Counted from the stretch's first letter, positions 18,667 through 26,905 are shown. The stretch: DNA of 64,000 bases from Catenulispora sp. GP43 (GCF_041260665.1 NZ_JBGCCT010000045.1:17331-81330); one strand, 5' to 3'. The notes: generated by a model from the letters alone, not told the origin. Program-made: numbers and translations.

Positions 18667-19535
18667 GTCGAGCGGCAAAGAACAGGGACACGGTGGCGAA
18701 GGTCGCGGTCGCCGATCGTCTGACATCGCGTGACGCCGAGATGCTGCGGCTACTGGCCGAGCACAGGATGCTGACCAGCAGGCAGATCGCCCGCATCCTG
18801 TTCCCCAGGGAACGCACCGCGCGCGAGCGCATCGCTGCCATGCGCTCGTTCGGCCTCATCGAGACGTTCCGGCCGCCGTGCAGTTCGGGGACTTCGCCGC
18901 TGCACTGCACGCTGACGGCGAAGGCGTTCCGGCTGGTGGTCGGCGACGACGAGGCAGCCCCGAGCCGGCATCGGTTGGCGCGAGTCGGGACACTCGGAGC
19001 GGTCGCGATGGCGCTGCGCGCCGACTTGGCTCACCTTCGTGGAACCAACGAGGTCTTCTCCCAGCTGATCGCGCACGCCCGCAAGAACCCGGGATGCGAG
19101 CTGGAGGTCTGGCGTTCGGAGTGGTCCTGCGCACGGATCTTCGGAGGTCAGGTGCGGCCGGATGGCTTCGGCCGCTGGCGCGATGGCGAGGCGTGGTGCG
19201 ACTTCTTCCTGGAGTACGACACAGGCACCGAGACTCAGGAACGGCTGCTGGCCAAGCTCGTCGGTTACGCGGATCTCGCGTTCGCGGCGGACGTCACCTG
19301 CCCGGTGCTGTTCTGGCTCCCGAGCGCTACGAGAGACGAGAACCTACACCGCCGCCTCGCTGAGCAACGAAGCGAAGTGCCGGTGGCCACCGCTTACGGC
19401 GATCCGACGAGATCCGAGCCGGCTGGCGCCATCTGGCGCCTTGCCGGGGCCGACATGGCGCGGCTGCCGCTCGCGGTGCTTGGGGCGGCGTCGCTCCGTG
19501 AGAAGGGCGGGCGCCAACGCGCTCATGCCGTCTGA
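18663..19535 (+). CDS. replication-relaxation family protein
   Basis: 290 residues from ATG 18663, overlapping the upstream stop. Residues 20-75 form a winged HTH (LTSRDAEMLRLLAEHRML, TSRQIARILFPRERTARERI). The middle, with WCDFFLEYDTGTETQERL around residue 180, is the characteristic acidic core of actinobacterial and Firmicute replication-relaxation proteins. These are found on conjugative plasmids and ICEs beside VirD4-like genes and are thought to help DNA processing; the mechanism is not established. It is the only DNA-processing type gene I see in this cluster, since no relaxase is evident. Confidence 0.8.
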   Translation: MSRAAKNRDTVAKVAVADRLTSRDAEMLRLLAEHRMLTSRQIARILFPRERTARERIAAMRSFGLIETFRPPCSSGTSPLHCTLTAKAFRLVVGDDEAAPSRHRLARVGTLGAVAMALRADLAHLRGTNEVFSQLIAHARKNPGCELEVWRSEWSCARIFGGQVRPDGFGRWRDGEAWCDFFLEYDTGTETQERLLAKLVGYADLAFAADVTCPVLFWLPSATRDENLHRRLAEQRSEVPVATAYGDPTRSEPAGAIWRLAGADMARLPLAVLGAASLREKGGRQRAHAV

Positions 19536-19567
19536 CACACCGACCGCTCGACGTGGAGGGAACGTCC

Positions 19568-20155
19568 GTGAGCCTGCCGAGTCGAATCGCCGCAGCATGT
19601 GCGGCGTTCTTTCTCCTCCTCGTCGTACTGGTGACGGCTGCGGCCTCCGCAGTCACCGCCGTCGCCACCCGGCCTTTTGACGCGCTGTGGCATGCAGTGG
19701 TCGGTGACTCGCGGCACCTTGAGCACGAGTTCAGCGCGCATCAGTACGTTGCGCTGGTCGCTTCGGCTGAGGCCCACGCGCCGACGCGAGCGGCTGCGCA
19801 GGTCGTGGCGTTCGCCGCCCGACGGATCGGGATGCCATATATCTGGGGCGGTACGGGACCTGCGGGATACGACTGTTCGGGGTTGACCCAGGCAGCGTAC
19901 GCTGCAGCGGGAATTGACATTCCAAGAACTGCGACGGAACAATTGAGGAGCAGCCCCACAAAATCGCTTTCACGACTCCGTCCAGGAGATTTGGTTTTCT
20001 ACGGAAGTCCGACCTTCGCGCACCATGTCGCGATCTACCTGGGCGCTCTCGACGGAGCCGGCGTTGTGCTGGACGCACCGCGGCCCGGCGAAGTCATCCG
20101 TCTGGATCCGCTCGCAGCCGGTGATCTCCTGGCGGCAACGGCGCCGGCGGGGTGA
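19568..20155 (+). CDS. NlpC/P60 cell-wall hydrolase of the T4SS cluster
   Basis: About 195 residues from GTG 19568, with GGAGG about 8 bases upstream. An N-terminal membrane anchor (FFLLLVVLVTAAASAVTAVA) is followed by an NlpC/P60 domain: IWGGTGPAGYDCSGL carries the catalytic Cys, RLRPGDLVFY is the conserved strand, and AHHVAIYLG carries the catalytic His. These enzymes cut peptide bonds in peptidoglycan. Inside a conjugation cluster it probably opens the wall locally for the transfer channel, as VirB1-like enzymes do. Confidence 0.85.
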   Translation: MSLPSRIAAACAAFFLLLVVLVTAAASAVTAVATRPFDALWHAVVGDSRHLEHEFSAHQYVALVASAEAHAPTRAAAQVVAFAARRIGMPYIWGGTGPAGYDCSGLTQAAYAAAGIDIPRTATEQLRSSPTKSLSRLRPGDLVFYGSPTFAHHVAIYLGALDGAGVVLDAPRPGEVIRLDPLAAGDLLAATAPAG

Positions 20156-20751
20156 TGCCCGCCGACTTCCTCGCCAGTTCGGGGGCCGCTATGGGGGCCG
20201 ATATCCCCGCCGCTGACCGCCCGGCACGCATCACCTGAATTGGCAGGTCAGTGACGGTATAAGGTCGCCTGCCGCTGCCCGACGGATCGTGCATCCCACG
20301 ATCTATCGTCGTCCCGCGTCGCGGCGTGCGTGGCCCATTTCGTTCCTCTCGGCGGCTTCCGGCCCGCCTACCCCTACCGACCTTCCTTCTTTCACGCGCC
20401 AGCCGTGTTGGTGAGCCCTACGTCGTGCTCGGCCGTTCGCCGGCGCGACCGGTCCGTCGGCCGATGACCATTGCTGTCAGAAGTGCGAATTCCCAAATGC
20501 ACTCCGATGGTCGTCTCGTGAGTGCGGTAAAAGGTTCTGTGAAATCGGTAGGCCGAATGGGTGGCAAATGGCCGCTTTGGGCTGGACTCGAGTTAATTCA
20601 TCGAGCGACAATGGGTACATAAGGAAGTGAGGGGCGAAAACGCGAAAGCGTCAATGGCTTTCAAGGCCCGGCAGGCGCGGCAGCCACCGCACCCGCCGGG
20701 AAGCAGGACCACAACCCATCCGCCCGACCCATCACGATCAAGAGGAGCGTC
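20156..20751. other. intergenic region, no convincing gene
   Basis: About 600 bases. The 98-codon frame at 20326-20622 has a poor start context and Arg/Pro-rich composition. Base composition is less GC-rich than in the genes around 20460-20630, as expected for a regulatory region, and the end supplies a good RBS (AGAGGAG) for the gene at 20752. I see no clear promoter or hairpin. Confidence 0.4.
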
Positions 20752-20988
20752 ATGGAACCTGACCTCATTCTCTCGGAACTCCGAGAGCTCGCGCGCAACG
20801 CCACGCGGACCGTGCAATCCTCGTTCGCCTGCTCTGACCCCCAGTGTGTGCACCGCGAGCACGCCGAAGCCCTGGCGGTCAGGTTCACGGCTCTTGACGC
20901 CGACCTGACCAACGGCGGCCTCATCCCCATGGCGTGGGCCGGTGGCCCTGACTTGCCCGAGCCACGCCTCTCAGACGACACCCTGTAG
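20752..20988 (+). CDS. small hypothetical protein
   Basis: 78 residues, with AGAGGAG ideally placed before ATG 20752. It has two close cysteines and a His (SSFACSDPQCVHREH) that could bind a metal, and an otherwise acidic helical sequence. It starts a run of small genes whose RBSs are very similar (GAGGAG), typical of accessory genes behind actinomycete conjugation modules. Function unknown. Confidence 0.6.
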   Translation: MEPDLILSELRELARNATRTVQSSFACSDPQCVHREHAEALAVRFTALDADLTNGGLIPMAWAGGPDLPEPRLSDDTL

Positions 20989-21165
20989 GCATCGCCAGCG
21001 TGCCTACAGCGGCGCGCCCCTGATCCGGCCGCCGAGCCGCAATCCCACTCGCACTTACCGGCCCGGCGGCCGCGCTTGAAACCCCTGATTCCACCGCCCT
21101 GGGGCGGAGCTATGCCGGAAGCCGGCGGCCTGCCACCTGCGTAACCCCATCGAAGAGGAGCCATC

Positions 21166-21600
21166 GTGTCTGAGTCCGTGATCGACCCGACCAACGCCAG
21201 TACCTTCGCCCGCGACCGCGCCGAGGGCATCACCGGGATGGACTTCGAAGCCCTGTCCGCCTTCGCCGACGGCGGTGACCCCTGCGACCCGTTCCGACTG
21301 TTGGCCGGGGAGATCGTCGACGCGGTCGGCTGGGCCGACGAGGCTGAGGCCGGTTACGACCGGTTCCTGATGTTCGCCTCGGCGGCGATCGATACCGCCC
21401 GCCGGTTCCTGGCCGAGTGCGGATCCCCGGACGACCCGGCCAACCTGTACGGCGAGATGAACAACGTCGCCACGGCGGCCGACGAGGTGAACGCTTCTCG
21501 GTCCGCGCTGGACGCCGCCCTGGTCGGTTTCCAGATCGCCGCTCACACCGTCGGCCTGGACTACGGCGACCTCGGAAGCCACGGCGACGCCGCCGCTTGA
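21166..21600 (+). CDS. hypothetical acidic protein
   Basis: 144 residues from GTG 21166 behind AGAGGAG. Strongly acidic and Ala-rich, predicted helical (LYGEMNNVATAADEVNASRS), no membrane segment, no known motif. Followed by a strong hairpin. It belongs to the small accessory genes and I cannot assign a function. Confidence 0.65.
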   Translation: MSESVIDPTNASTFARDRAEGITGMDFEALSAFADGGDPCDPFRLLAGEIVDAVGWADEAEAGYDRFLMFASAAIDTARRFLAECGSPDDPANLYGEMNNVATAADEVNASRSALDAALVGFQIAAHTVGLDYGDLGSHGDAAA

Positions 21601-21607
21601 GTGAACA

Positions 21608-21641
21608 GCGGGTGCCGGGCCGACGCCCGCCTGGCACCCGC
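21608..21641 (+). terminator. long GC-rich hairpin
   Basis: GCGGGTGCC pairs perfectly with GGCACCCGC (9 bp) around a 16-base interior that itself contains GGGC/GCCC. It begins 7 bases after the preceding stop. No U tract. Confidence 0.6.
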
Positions 21642-21695
21642 CCCGGCCCCGGTCACTCAACCCCTGATCAGCACTCGTTTCCCGGAGGAATTCCT

Positions 21696-21935
21696 ATGCC
21701 AGCTACCACGCCCCGCACGCCAAAGGTCAAATACCACCCGGCGGTGGACGCGATCCTGATCCGCCAATTCGGCCCCTACATGACGGTCGCCGAGCTCACC
21801 CGTGCAGCCGACGGACACCCGGCCGCGATCGTCATCGAGCTGCTGCACGCCAACGCCTGCCGCGTCGAATGGGCCGCCGAGCGGCTGGAGGACCAGATCG
21901 CTACGGTCGTGAGCGACCTGACCAGTGCCGCGTGA
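21696..21935 (+). CDS. small helical hypothetical protein
   Basis: 79 residues from ATG 21696, with CCGGAGG seven bases upstream; the longer upstream frame is not coding-like. Sequence VDAILIRQFGPYMTVAELTR followed by IVIELLHANACRVEWAAERL is compact and helical, perhaps a small DNA-binding or partner protein. No family recognised. Confidence 0.6.
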   Translation: MPATTPRTPKVKYHPAVDAILIRQFGPYMTVAELTRAADGHPAAIVIELLHANACRVEWAAERLEDQIATVVSDLTSAA

Positions 21936-21953
21936 GACATCCCATACGGCCTG

Positions 21954-22115
21954 ATGGTGGAGGTCCCCACCGGCACACTGCGCGACATCCCGGCGCTGGT
22001 CGCCACCTACCACGAGGCACTGCTGAATCTGGTGGGGACCGTCGCCAAAACCGCCTCGATGTTCCGAACAACCCCGGCCGCACCCCCGACCAGTGAGGCG
22101 GAGGCGTTGTCATGA
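21954..22115 (+). CDS. 53-residue overlooked small protein
   Basis: ATG 21954 to TGA 22113-22115 encodes a peptide starting MVEVPTGTLRDIPALVATYH and ending SEAEALS. Its stop overlaps the ATG of the next gene (ATGA at 22112-22115), the coupling style of this window, which is the main support. No strong RBS; GTG at 21957 is an alternative start. Function unknown. Confidence 0.5.
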   Translation: MVEVPTGTLRDIPALVATYHEALLNLVGTVAKTASMFRTTPAAPPTSEAEALS

Positions 22116-22438
22116 CGACCGTACTCGCTTGCGCCTGTGGAACAGGCGAGCCTGGCACCGTCCTGGACCTGCTGGTCGGAGATGGATGGTCCTGCGACGC
22201 CAAGGGCAGCAACGTCACCGCCGAATCGGCCGACCACCGGCTCAAGGTCCAGTTCCGTCCTGAACGGACGCCAACCGTCCCTCGACAACCGCTGTGGCTC
22301 ATCGACTACCGGCCGGCCGACGGCGATACCGGACGGGCATGGCGAGCCACGTTCACCGACGACACGCCAGCCGAGCTCATCGCAAACTTCTGCGCGCTAC
22401 TCGGCGACGCAGTCGAACTAGACGACGACCGCGCCTGA
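22112..22438 (+). CDS. DUF317-like protein
   Basis: 108 residues from ATG 22112, coupled to the preceding small ORF. The stretch QPLWLIDYRPADGDTGRAW, then ATFTDDTPAELIANFCALL, resembles the core of DUF317, a domain of actinomycete proteins often encoded on integrative elements. Soluble and acidic, with Cys residues near the start (ACACGTGEPG). Biochemical role unknown. A 12-bp-stem hairpin lies shortly after the stop. Confidence 0.65.
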   Translation: MTTVLACACGTGEPGTVLDLLVGDGWSCDAKGSNVTAESADHRLKVQFRPERTPTVPRQPLWLIDYRPADGDTGRAWRATFTDDTPAELIANFCALLGDAVELDDDRA

Positions 22439-22453
22439 CGCCCGTCACAGACC

Positions 22454-22495
22454 GCCGGGCGGGCGCTCCGGCTCCCGCGCCCGCGCCCGCCCGGC
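22454..22495 (+). terminator. strong GC-rich hairpin
   Basis: GCCGGGCGGGCG and CGCCCGCCCGGC form a perfect 12-bp stem with an 18-base loop, after the DUF317-like gene and before the gene at 22521. Confidence 0.65.
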
Positions 22496-22520
22496 CCTAT
22501 CCGACAAGGACCCGCGAACT

Positions 22521-23180
22521 ATGACCCCCTACGCCCCACTCCCGACTGGCAGCACCGCCGCCGACCTCCTCGCCTGGTGGCGACAACGCGCCCGTACCGA
22601 CCGCGTCGCGACTGGCTACTACACCACCTGCCGGATGGCTCTCGCCGAGCTGGGTCCTGAGGCTCGGCTTCGCGAAATCAACGCGCTCACGCTGCACGCG
22701 GATGATCTCGTGCGCTTGGCGGTGGACGGTTGTTGGTTCGGGCTCTCCGAGCCATCGCGTCACCACCACACGCTCCGCCTGCGGCGCGCACTCGGTCTTT
22801 TCAGCGCCGCCCTCGGGATGCAAGGCAGCGCACCTGCCACGACATCCCGTCCCGACACCCGGTCGGCTCCGACTCCGCCACCGAACCCGATCGTGGTAGA
22901 CAACGCTGAGGGCTACGACACGGCGGGCGCCTCACCGGAACTCATCGCCTACCTGGCCTCTGATGAGGCCGTGATCTCGGCTGCCATCGCAGCGCTCGAC
23001 GCTGCTGCCCTCGAGGCCGCCTCGACGTCGACCGAGAACCTGGCCGTGCTGAGTGCAGCCGTCTCCGCGTTTGAAGCCGCCCTCGCTGAGGCAGGCGTTG
23101 CCTCCGCACGTATCCCCGCTGCGGCAGCGGCCCTGATCGCGTACATCTACCGCAACGCCAGTTCCCCCGACGCGCAATAG
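22521..23180 (+). CDS. hypothetical protein with N-terminal helical domain and Ala-rich tail
   Basis: 219 residues. Residues 1-100 are mixed helical (AADLLAWWRQRARTDRVATG, WFGLSEPSRHHHTLRLRRAL). A Pro-rich linker (residues 105-125) leads to a highly Ala-rich helical C-terminus (AAIAALDAAALEAASTS). The N-terminal arrangement recalls the SAM-like helical domain of site-specific recombinases, but no catalytic half is present, so I leave it unassigned. It converges with the minus-strand gene ending at 23198. Confidence 0.55.
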   Translation: MTPYAPLPTGSTAADLLAWWRQRARTDRVATGYYTTCRMALAELGPEARLREINALTLHADDLVRLAVDGCWFGLSEPSRHHHTLRLRRALGLFSAALGMQGSAPATTSRPDTRSAPTPPPNPIVVDNAEGYDTAGASPELIAYLASDEAVISAAIAALDAAALEAASTSTENLAVLSAAVSAFEAALAEAGVASARIPAAAAALIAYIYRNASSPDAQ

Positions 23181-23197
23181 GCCGAGAGACGAGCTCG

Positions 23198-23875
23198 TCA
23201 AGCGATAGGGTCGGGCGCGGTGGCTCGCACCGCCTGCACGGCCTGCTCCGACACGTCAATCCGCTCCAGCAGTTCTGCTGTCATTCGCCGAGCCTCGATC
23301 GTCGTGCCGATCGAGGCGGCTATGACCGCTGAGCACAGCAAGACCTCCAGAACAGCCCAGGCCCTCAACTGGTCATCGCCGTTGGCGGCGTTGTGGAATG
23401 CGATGTTCAGAAAAATGATCAAGAGATAGCCGACGGTTTGCGCCCATTGCCAAACCTGGAAGGTCTTGCTGCTCGGCATGCCGCGGAACCAGCCCAGGCC
23501 GATCTCAGGCCGGGTGAGCGCGTTGGCGTTTCCGGCATCCATCCATTGGCGCTGGAGACGTGTGAGCAGCACTGCGCTGGCGATGGTGGCCCAGAAGTCG
23601 ATCTGCGTCCACGTTCGGTAGGTGTTGATCGTGTCGATCGCGGTGAGGTCGCCGTTCCGTAGATCACCGATCGCAAAGTAGCTGAGCACATAGAGCACGG
23701 CCCGGGCGCCAAAGACCACCGTGTTCGCCACCACGGTCCCGGCGATGAATATCTTCAGCGCGCTGTCCATCGGCACCCGGCCTGCGGTTACTCGCGCCTT
23801 GGCGCGAGTGCAGTAGCGGCACGAACCGTCCGCAGCGTGCCATGGCGCGATACGGCATTCCGGGCACTTGGTCAC
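23198..23875 (-). CDS. membrane protein with N-terminal zinc-ribbon-like motif
   Basis: 225 residues. The N-terminus has MTKCPECRIAPWH and SCRYCTRAK, two CxxC knuckles spaced like a small zinc ribbon. About four hydrophobic segments follow (IFIAGTVVANTVVFGARAVL, FWATIASAVLLT, WAQTVGYLLIIFLNIAF, AVLEVLLCSAVIAASIG), then a charged C-terminal helix. I infer a DUF4328-like membrane protein from the layout but cannot confirm it. Function unknown. Confidence 0.65.
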   Translation of the reverse strand: MTKCPECRIAPWHAADGSCRYCTRAKARVTAGRVPMDSALKIFIAGTVVANTVVFGARAVLYVLSYFAIGDLRNGDLTAIDTINTYRTWTQIDFWATIASAVLLTRLQRQWMDAGNANALTRPEIGLGWFRGMPSSKTFQVWQWAQTVGYLLIIFLNIAFHNAANGDDQLRAWAVLEVLLCSAVIAASIGTTIEARRMTAELLERIDVSEQAVQAVRATAPDPIA

Positions 23876-24007
23876 GCTGTTCCCCCACCCTCTGACATCG
23901 AAAAGAGCAGCGAGAATCTAAGGCTTCTGAACTTCTCAGGTCAACGCGCGGTGCCGTGCCGCCAGCCGAACTCGGAACCTTCCAGTAGGAGAAAGAGAAC
24001 CCACCCG

Positions 24008-24898
24008 ATGACTCACGTCCCGGACCAGGCCGGACGCGTCACTGTCCCGGTCAGCCGTTACGCCGCTGCCGCCGTCCTCACCACGGCGGTCGCCGGAATC
24101 GTCGTCGTCGGCTTTCTCGGCTCGTACGGCCCGCTGCGCGACGCTTTCCTCGCGATCCATCAGAGCCGGTCCGCCTCCGCCCGTGACCCGCTGGCCGTCG
24201 ACGGCCTGATCGCGGTCGCCGTCGCCTCGGCGATCTGGCTCCGCCACGAGGCGGCGGCCCGGCGGTATGCGCTGACGGTCGCCGGCGTGACGACCGGCGC
24301 GTCGCTGCTTCTGAACTTCCTGCACGGCGAGGGCGTCATCCAGCCCGGCGGCGTGGTCCACCAGCCGCTGCACCCGCTGCTCGTCTTCACCATCGCCTCG
24401 CTGCCCGTCGCAGCGATCGGCTTCGGCTCGCACTTGCTCGTCGCCTGCCTTCGCCAGCTCGGATCGACCCGGCCGCAGGACGTCGTCCTGGGCGGAGACG
24501 AACGCCGTGAGCAGAACGCTGAGCGGTCCGTTCCGAAGAACGATTCGTGCCAGGACGTCCTGAGCAAGCAGGACGACTCGGCCATCCAGCCCGCAACGGC
24601 CCCTCCCGTCCGGAAGACCAAGTCAAGCCATCGTCCCCGTCCGAAGCAGGACGTCCTGCCGCCACCTGTAGCGCCACGTCGCGGTCCGGACCAGGAGTTG
24701 GTCGTCCGGGGCCGAGCCGCACTGGCTACCCTCATCGCGGACGGAGTCAGCCCTTCTCGGGACGCCCTGCGTGCCCGCATGGGCGTCGGCAACGGCAAGG
24801 CGAGCGCGGTGTGGTCCGTCCTCCAGGACGAGGCCGCGGACCGTCCTGGTGACTCTGCCGTCCTGGAAGAGGATCGAGAACATCACCAGGACGGATGA
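24008..24898 (+). CDS. DUF2637/SpdB-like membrane protein with C-terminal HTH-like segment
   Basis: 296 residues from ATG 24008; upstream in-frame codons look non-coding. Four hydrophobic segments fill residues 15-155 (AVLTTAVAGIVVVGFLGSYG, DPLAVDGLIAVAVASAIW, YALTVAGVTTGASLLLNFLH, HPLLVFTIASLPVAAIGF), the layout of DUF2637 proteins, which include Streptomyces plasmid spread proteins (SpdB). A charged linker repeats QDVL motifs (SCQDVLSKQDD, PKQDVLPPP). The last 60 residues (LIADGVSPSRDALRARMG) look like an HTH. It probably sits in the membrane and helps intramycelial spread of an element, by family. Confidence 0.7.
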   Translation: MTHVPDQAGRVTVPVSRYAAAAVLTTAVAGIVVVGFLGSYGPLRDAFLAIHQSRSASARDPLAVDGLIAVAVASAIWLRHEAAARRYALTVAGVTTGASLLLNFLHGEGVIQPGGVVHQPLHPLLVFTIASLPVAAIGFGSHLLVACLRQLGSTRPQDVVLGGDERREQNAERSVPKNDSCQDVLSKQDDSAIQPATAPPVRKTKSSHRPRPKQDVLPPPVAPRRGPDQELVVRGRAALATLIADGVSPSRDALRARMGVGNGKASAVWSVLQDEAADRPGDSAVLEEDREHHQDG

Positions 24899-24932
24899 CT
24901 GGTTCCGGACCGGCGGTCGACCTGCGCGGCAG

Positions 24933-24938
24933 TATGCT
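24933..24938 (+). promoter_or_regulatory. possible -10 element for leaderless transcription
   Basis: TATGCT ends six bases before ATG 24945, the spacing expected when the transcript starts at the A of ATG, as is common in actinobacteria. No good -35 hexamer is seen. Confidence 0.35.
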
Positions 24939-24944
24939 GCACGG

Positions 24945-25544
24945 ATGGCCCGCCGTAAGTCCCGCCGTACCAACCAGCCGGCTCGCGGCCCCCGGCACTT
25001 CCTGTCACGCAGCCCCGAGGAAATCCTCGAGCTCGCGAAGGCGCTGCGCCTCAGCGGTGATGAGGATCCCCGATCACGGGCCCAGGACTACACCGAAGCC
25101 GCCGACTATTACGCGATGGCTGGGGACGAGACCACCGCCGAGGAGCTGTACCGGGCAGCGATCGATGACGGCGGCTTCGTCGTCGGGAGCGCACACGCCT
25201 ACTTCGCCGGATTCCTGTTCGAGCGGAACCGCGACGAGGAGGCGCTGGCGGTGATCGAGGCCGCGCGCAAGCTGCGCTTGGAGGATCCCGACATGTTCGT
25301 CATCGTCGCCGAGACCCTCCAAGAACATGGGTACCACCGCGAAGCCGCCGCATGGGCGACCCGCGGCTTGGTCGCACTGTTCGACAGCCTGGCCGGCATC
25401 ACCGCCGAAGACTTGGACGAAGACCCGGACGGTGCCTTTCTCGCCACCGAGCGGAAGCGGGCGCGTCAGGCTGCAGGCTTGCCCGCCGACCACATCGACG
25501 ACCTCGTCATCGCGAATACCGGATACGACGACCAAGCCGGGTGA
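24945..25544 (+). CDS. TPR-like protein
   Basis: 199 residues from ATG 24945. A basic N-terminus (MARRKSRRTNQPARGPRHFL) is followed by helix pairs resembling tetratricopeptide repeats (TEAADYYAMAGDETTAEELY, YFAGFLFERNRDEEALAVIE, VIVAETLQEHGYHREAAAWA). The rest is acidic. TPRs mediate protein contacts; the partner is unknown. The start has no RBS but lies directly behind a -10-like hexamer, suggesting a leaderless mRNA. Confidence 0.7.
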   Translation: MARRKSRRTNQPARGPRHFLSRSPEEILELAKALRLSGDEDPRSRAQDYTEAADYYAMAGDETTAEELYRAAIDDGGFVVGSAHAYFAGFLFERNRDEEALAVIEAARKLRLEDPDMFVIVAETLQEHGYHREAAAWATRGLVALFDSLAGITAEDLDEDPDGAFLATERKRARQAAGLPADHIDDLVIANTGYDDQAG

Positions 25545-25625
25545 CGGGAGTCCGACCCCACAAGCGGCATGCCCGGCGCGTGTCGCCGCTGCGAGCCGTG
25601 GAGCAAGTGCGGGAGCATAAAGACC

Positions 25626-25853
25626 ATGTCGAGCGACGCGCCGGCGGCAACGAGCAGCCGCCTGAGGATCCAGGACATCCCGCAGCACCTGCCGTTCCCA
25701 CAGCCGGAGTTCGATGACCCCGGCGAATGGGCGCGCTGGATGGGCGAGATCAGCTATGAGTTGCTCGGCCCAGGCGTATGCAAGTGGCCGCCGGCCGGAC
25801 ACGACCCGAACGAACGCAAGTTCATCGCGACCGGCGGCGAGCTCCTCTACTGA
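25626..25853 (+). CDS. small hypothetical protein
   Basis: 75 residues from ATG 25626 (MSSDAPAATS); start context AAAGACC. Pro-rich and acidic with Trp residues (FDDPGEWARWMGEISYELLG). No family recognised. It converges on the minus-strand YceG-like gene ten bases later. Confidence 0.45.
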   Translation: MSSDAPAATSSRLRIQDIPQHLPFPQPEFDDPGEWARWMGEISYELLGPGVCKWPPAGHDPNERKFIATGGELLY

Positions 25854-25862
25854 TGGCGCGAA

Positions 25863-26279
25863 CTACGGAGCCGGAGCGGGGGTCTGGGCGACGATCGCGC
25901 TTAGCGCTGCTGCCGCGCTCATATGAGCGTGCAGTATGTAGCTTCCGGCCCGGATGCCGACGGAGCGTTGGTCGCGGTTCGCTGCATCGTCGTACGCTTT
26001 GGCGCTCTTCACCACGCCAGCGGATTGCAGGGCGCGGCCGATGTCGTAGCCGGTCATTCCGGGAGTGACGATCACCGTCACGGTCTGTGCGGTTCCGTTG
26101 CCGAAGTAGTCCGATGGGTCGCTTGCTGATGGCGGTGCCACCGGACCCTTTGCTGCTGGTGCACCGGGACGGGTAACGAGAACGACCAGGAGGATGGCGA
26201 TCAACATGAGCATTGCCGTGACCATCACGACGAACCACCGAGGCACGGCTCCTCGGCCATGTCGCTCAGAATTCGTCAT
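25863..26279 (-). CDS. membrane-anchored YceG/MltG N-terminal-like domain lacking the catalytic half
   Basis: 138 residues starting at 26279, with AAGGAAGG just upstream on the minus strand. One membrane helix (WFVVMVTAMLMLIAILLVVL) is followed by a Pro/Ala linker. A LysM-like subdomain follows: VTVIVTPGMTGYDIGRALQS, AGVVKSAKAYDDAA and IRAGSYILHAHMSAAAALSA, closely like the N-terminal part of MltG endolytic transglycosylases. The large catalytic domain is absent, so it may bind or regulate peptidoglycan enzymes rather than cut glycans. The stop is clean and the protein is compact, so it looks like a purpose-built short form. Confidence 0.7.
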   Translation of the reverse strand: MTNSERHGRGAVPRWFVVMVTAMLMLIAILLVVLVTRPGAPAAKGPVAPPSASDPSDYFGNGTAQTVTVIVTPGMTGYDIGRALQSAGVVKSAKAYDDAANRDQRSVGIRAGSYILHAHMSAAAALSAIVAQTPAPAP

Positions 26280-26343
26280 CGCGCCTTCCTTCTTGAAGAT
26301 GGGTTCGAACCACGCCGCGGTGAGGGGCCCTTCTGGAAGGTGT

Positions 26344-26841
26344 CTACGGAAAGTGGTCTGCCAGGCGCTTGAACGCGGCACTGGAATCCTCGTCCGAGAT
26401 CTTCGCGCCGGTCTGTTGCTTGAGCCAGTCGCGGACCGTGTCGAAGTCCTTGCGCCAGAATCGGACGTGCCAGCCGATCACGTCGTCCAGGAAGGCAATA
26501 GCGCGGTCGGAACTTCCGCCACCCGCGTTGTTCACAGGATGCCGGTCGGCCATGCTCCGCCTCCCGCCTTCGATCCGCTCGAAGCACCACAGCAGCGTGA
26601 AGTAGGCCTGCCGTACGTCATCGACGCTCTTCCCGGCTGGCGCAGCTTTGCCGAAGACGACGGCGCCCAGCAGATCGCGGGCCTCGGCGAACGGGCCGGT
26701 AGTCAGGTCGGCGTGCAGTGCGCGAGCCAGCTCGAAGTCCTCACGGCGGTGCTGGATGTGGGCCTGGCGTGCGGCGAAGCCGGCGGCTGCGAGCGCAACG
26801 AGCGCGCCCAGCGCGCTGCCGTAATCCCCGACGTTAGGCAT
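26344..26841 (-). CDS. hypothetical protein with one N-terminal membrane segment
   Basis: 165 residues. The N-terminus (YGSALGALVALAAAGFAARQ) is a probable membrane helix. The rest is a soluble helical domain with HADLTTGPFAEARDLLGAVV and FLDDVIGWHVRFWRKDFDTV, like DUF4760-type proteins, although I am not certain of the family. It lies upstream of the YceG-like gene on the same strand with a 64-base gap, so they may be cotranscribed. Confidence 0.6.
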   Translation of the reverse strand: MPNVGDYGSALGALVALAAAGFAARQAHIQHRREDFELARALHADLTTGPFAEARDLLGAVVFGKAAPAGKSVDDVRQAYFTLLWCFERIEGGRRSMADRHPVNNAGGGSSDRAIAFLDDVIGWHVRFWRKDFDTVRDWLKQQTGAKISDEDSSAAFKRLADHFP

Positions 26842-26905
26842 GTAGAGCAGTCAAGCATCGCAGGGGCCTGCTTCGCTAGATGAGAAGCGAGGGTTTCGAG
26901 CCCGA

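Noticed and set aside
20326..20622. 98-codon frame as a gene
   Set aside because: No RBS, Arg/Pro-rich start, no family resemblance; left as intergenic.
22521..23180. Site-specific recombinase
   Set aside because: The N-terminal helices recall a recombinase SAM-like domain, but no catalytic Arg/Tyr half is present.
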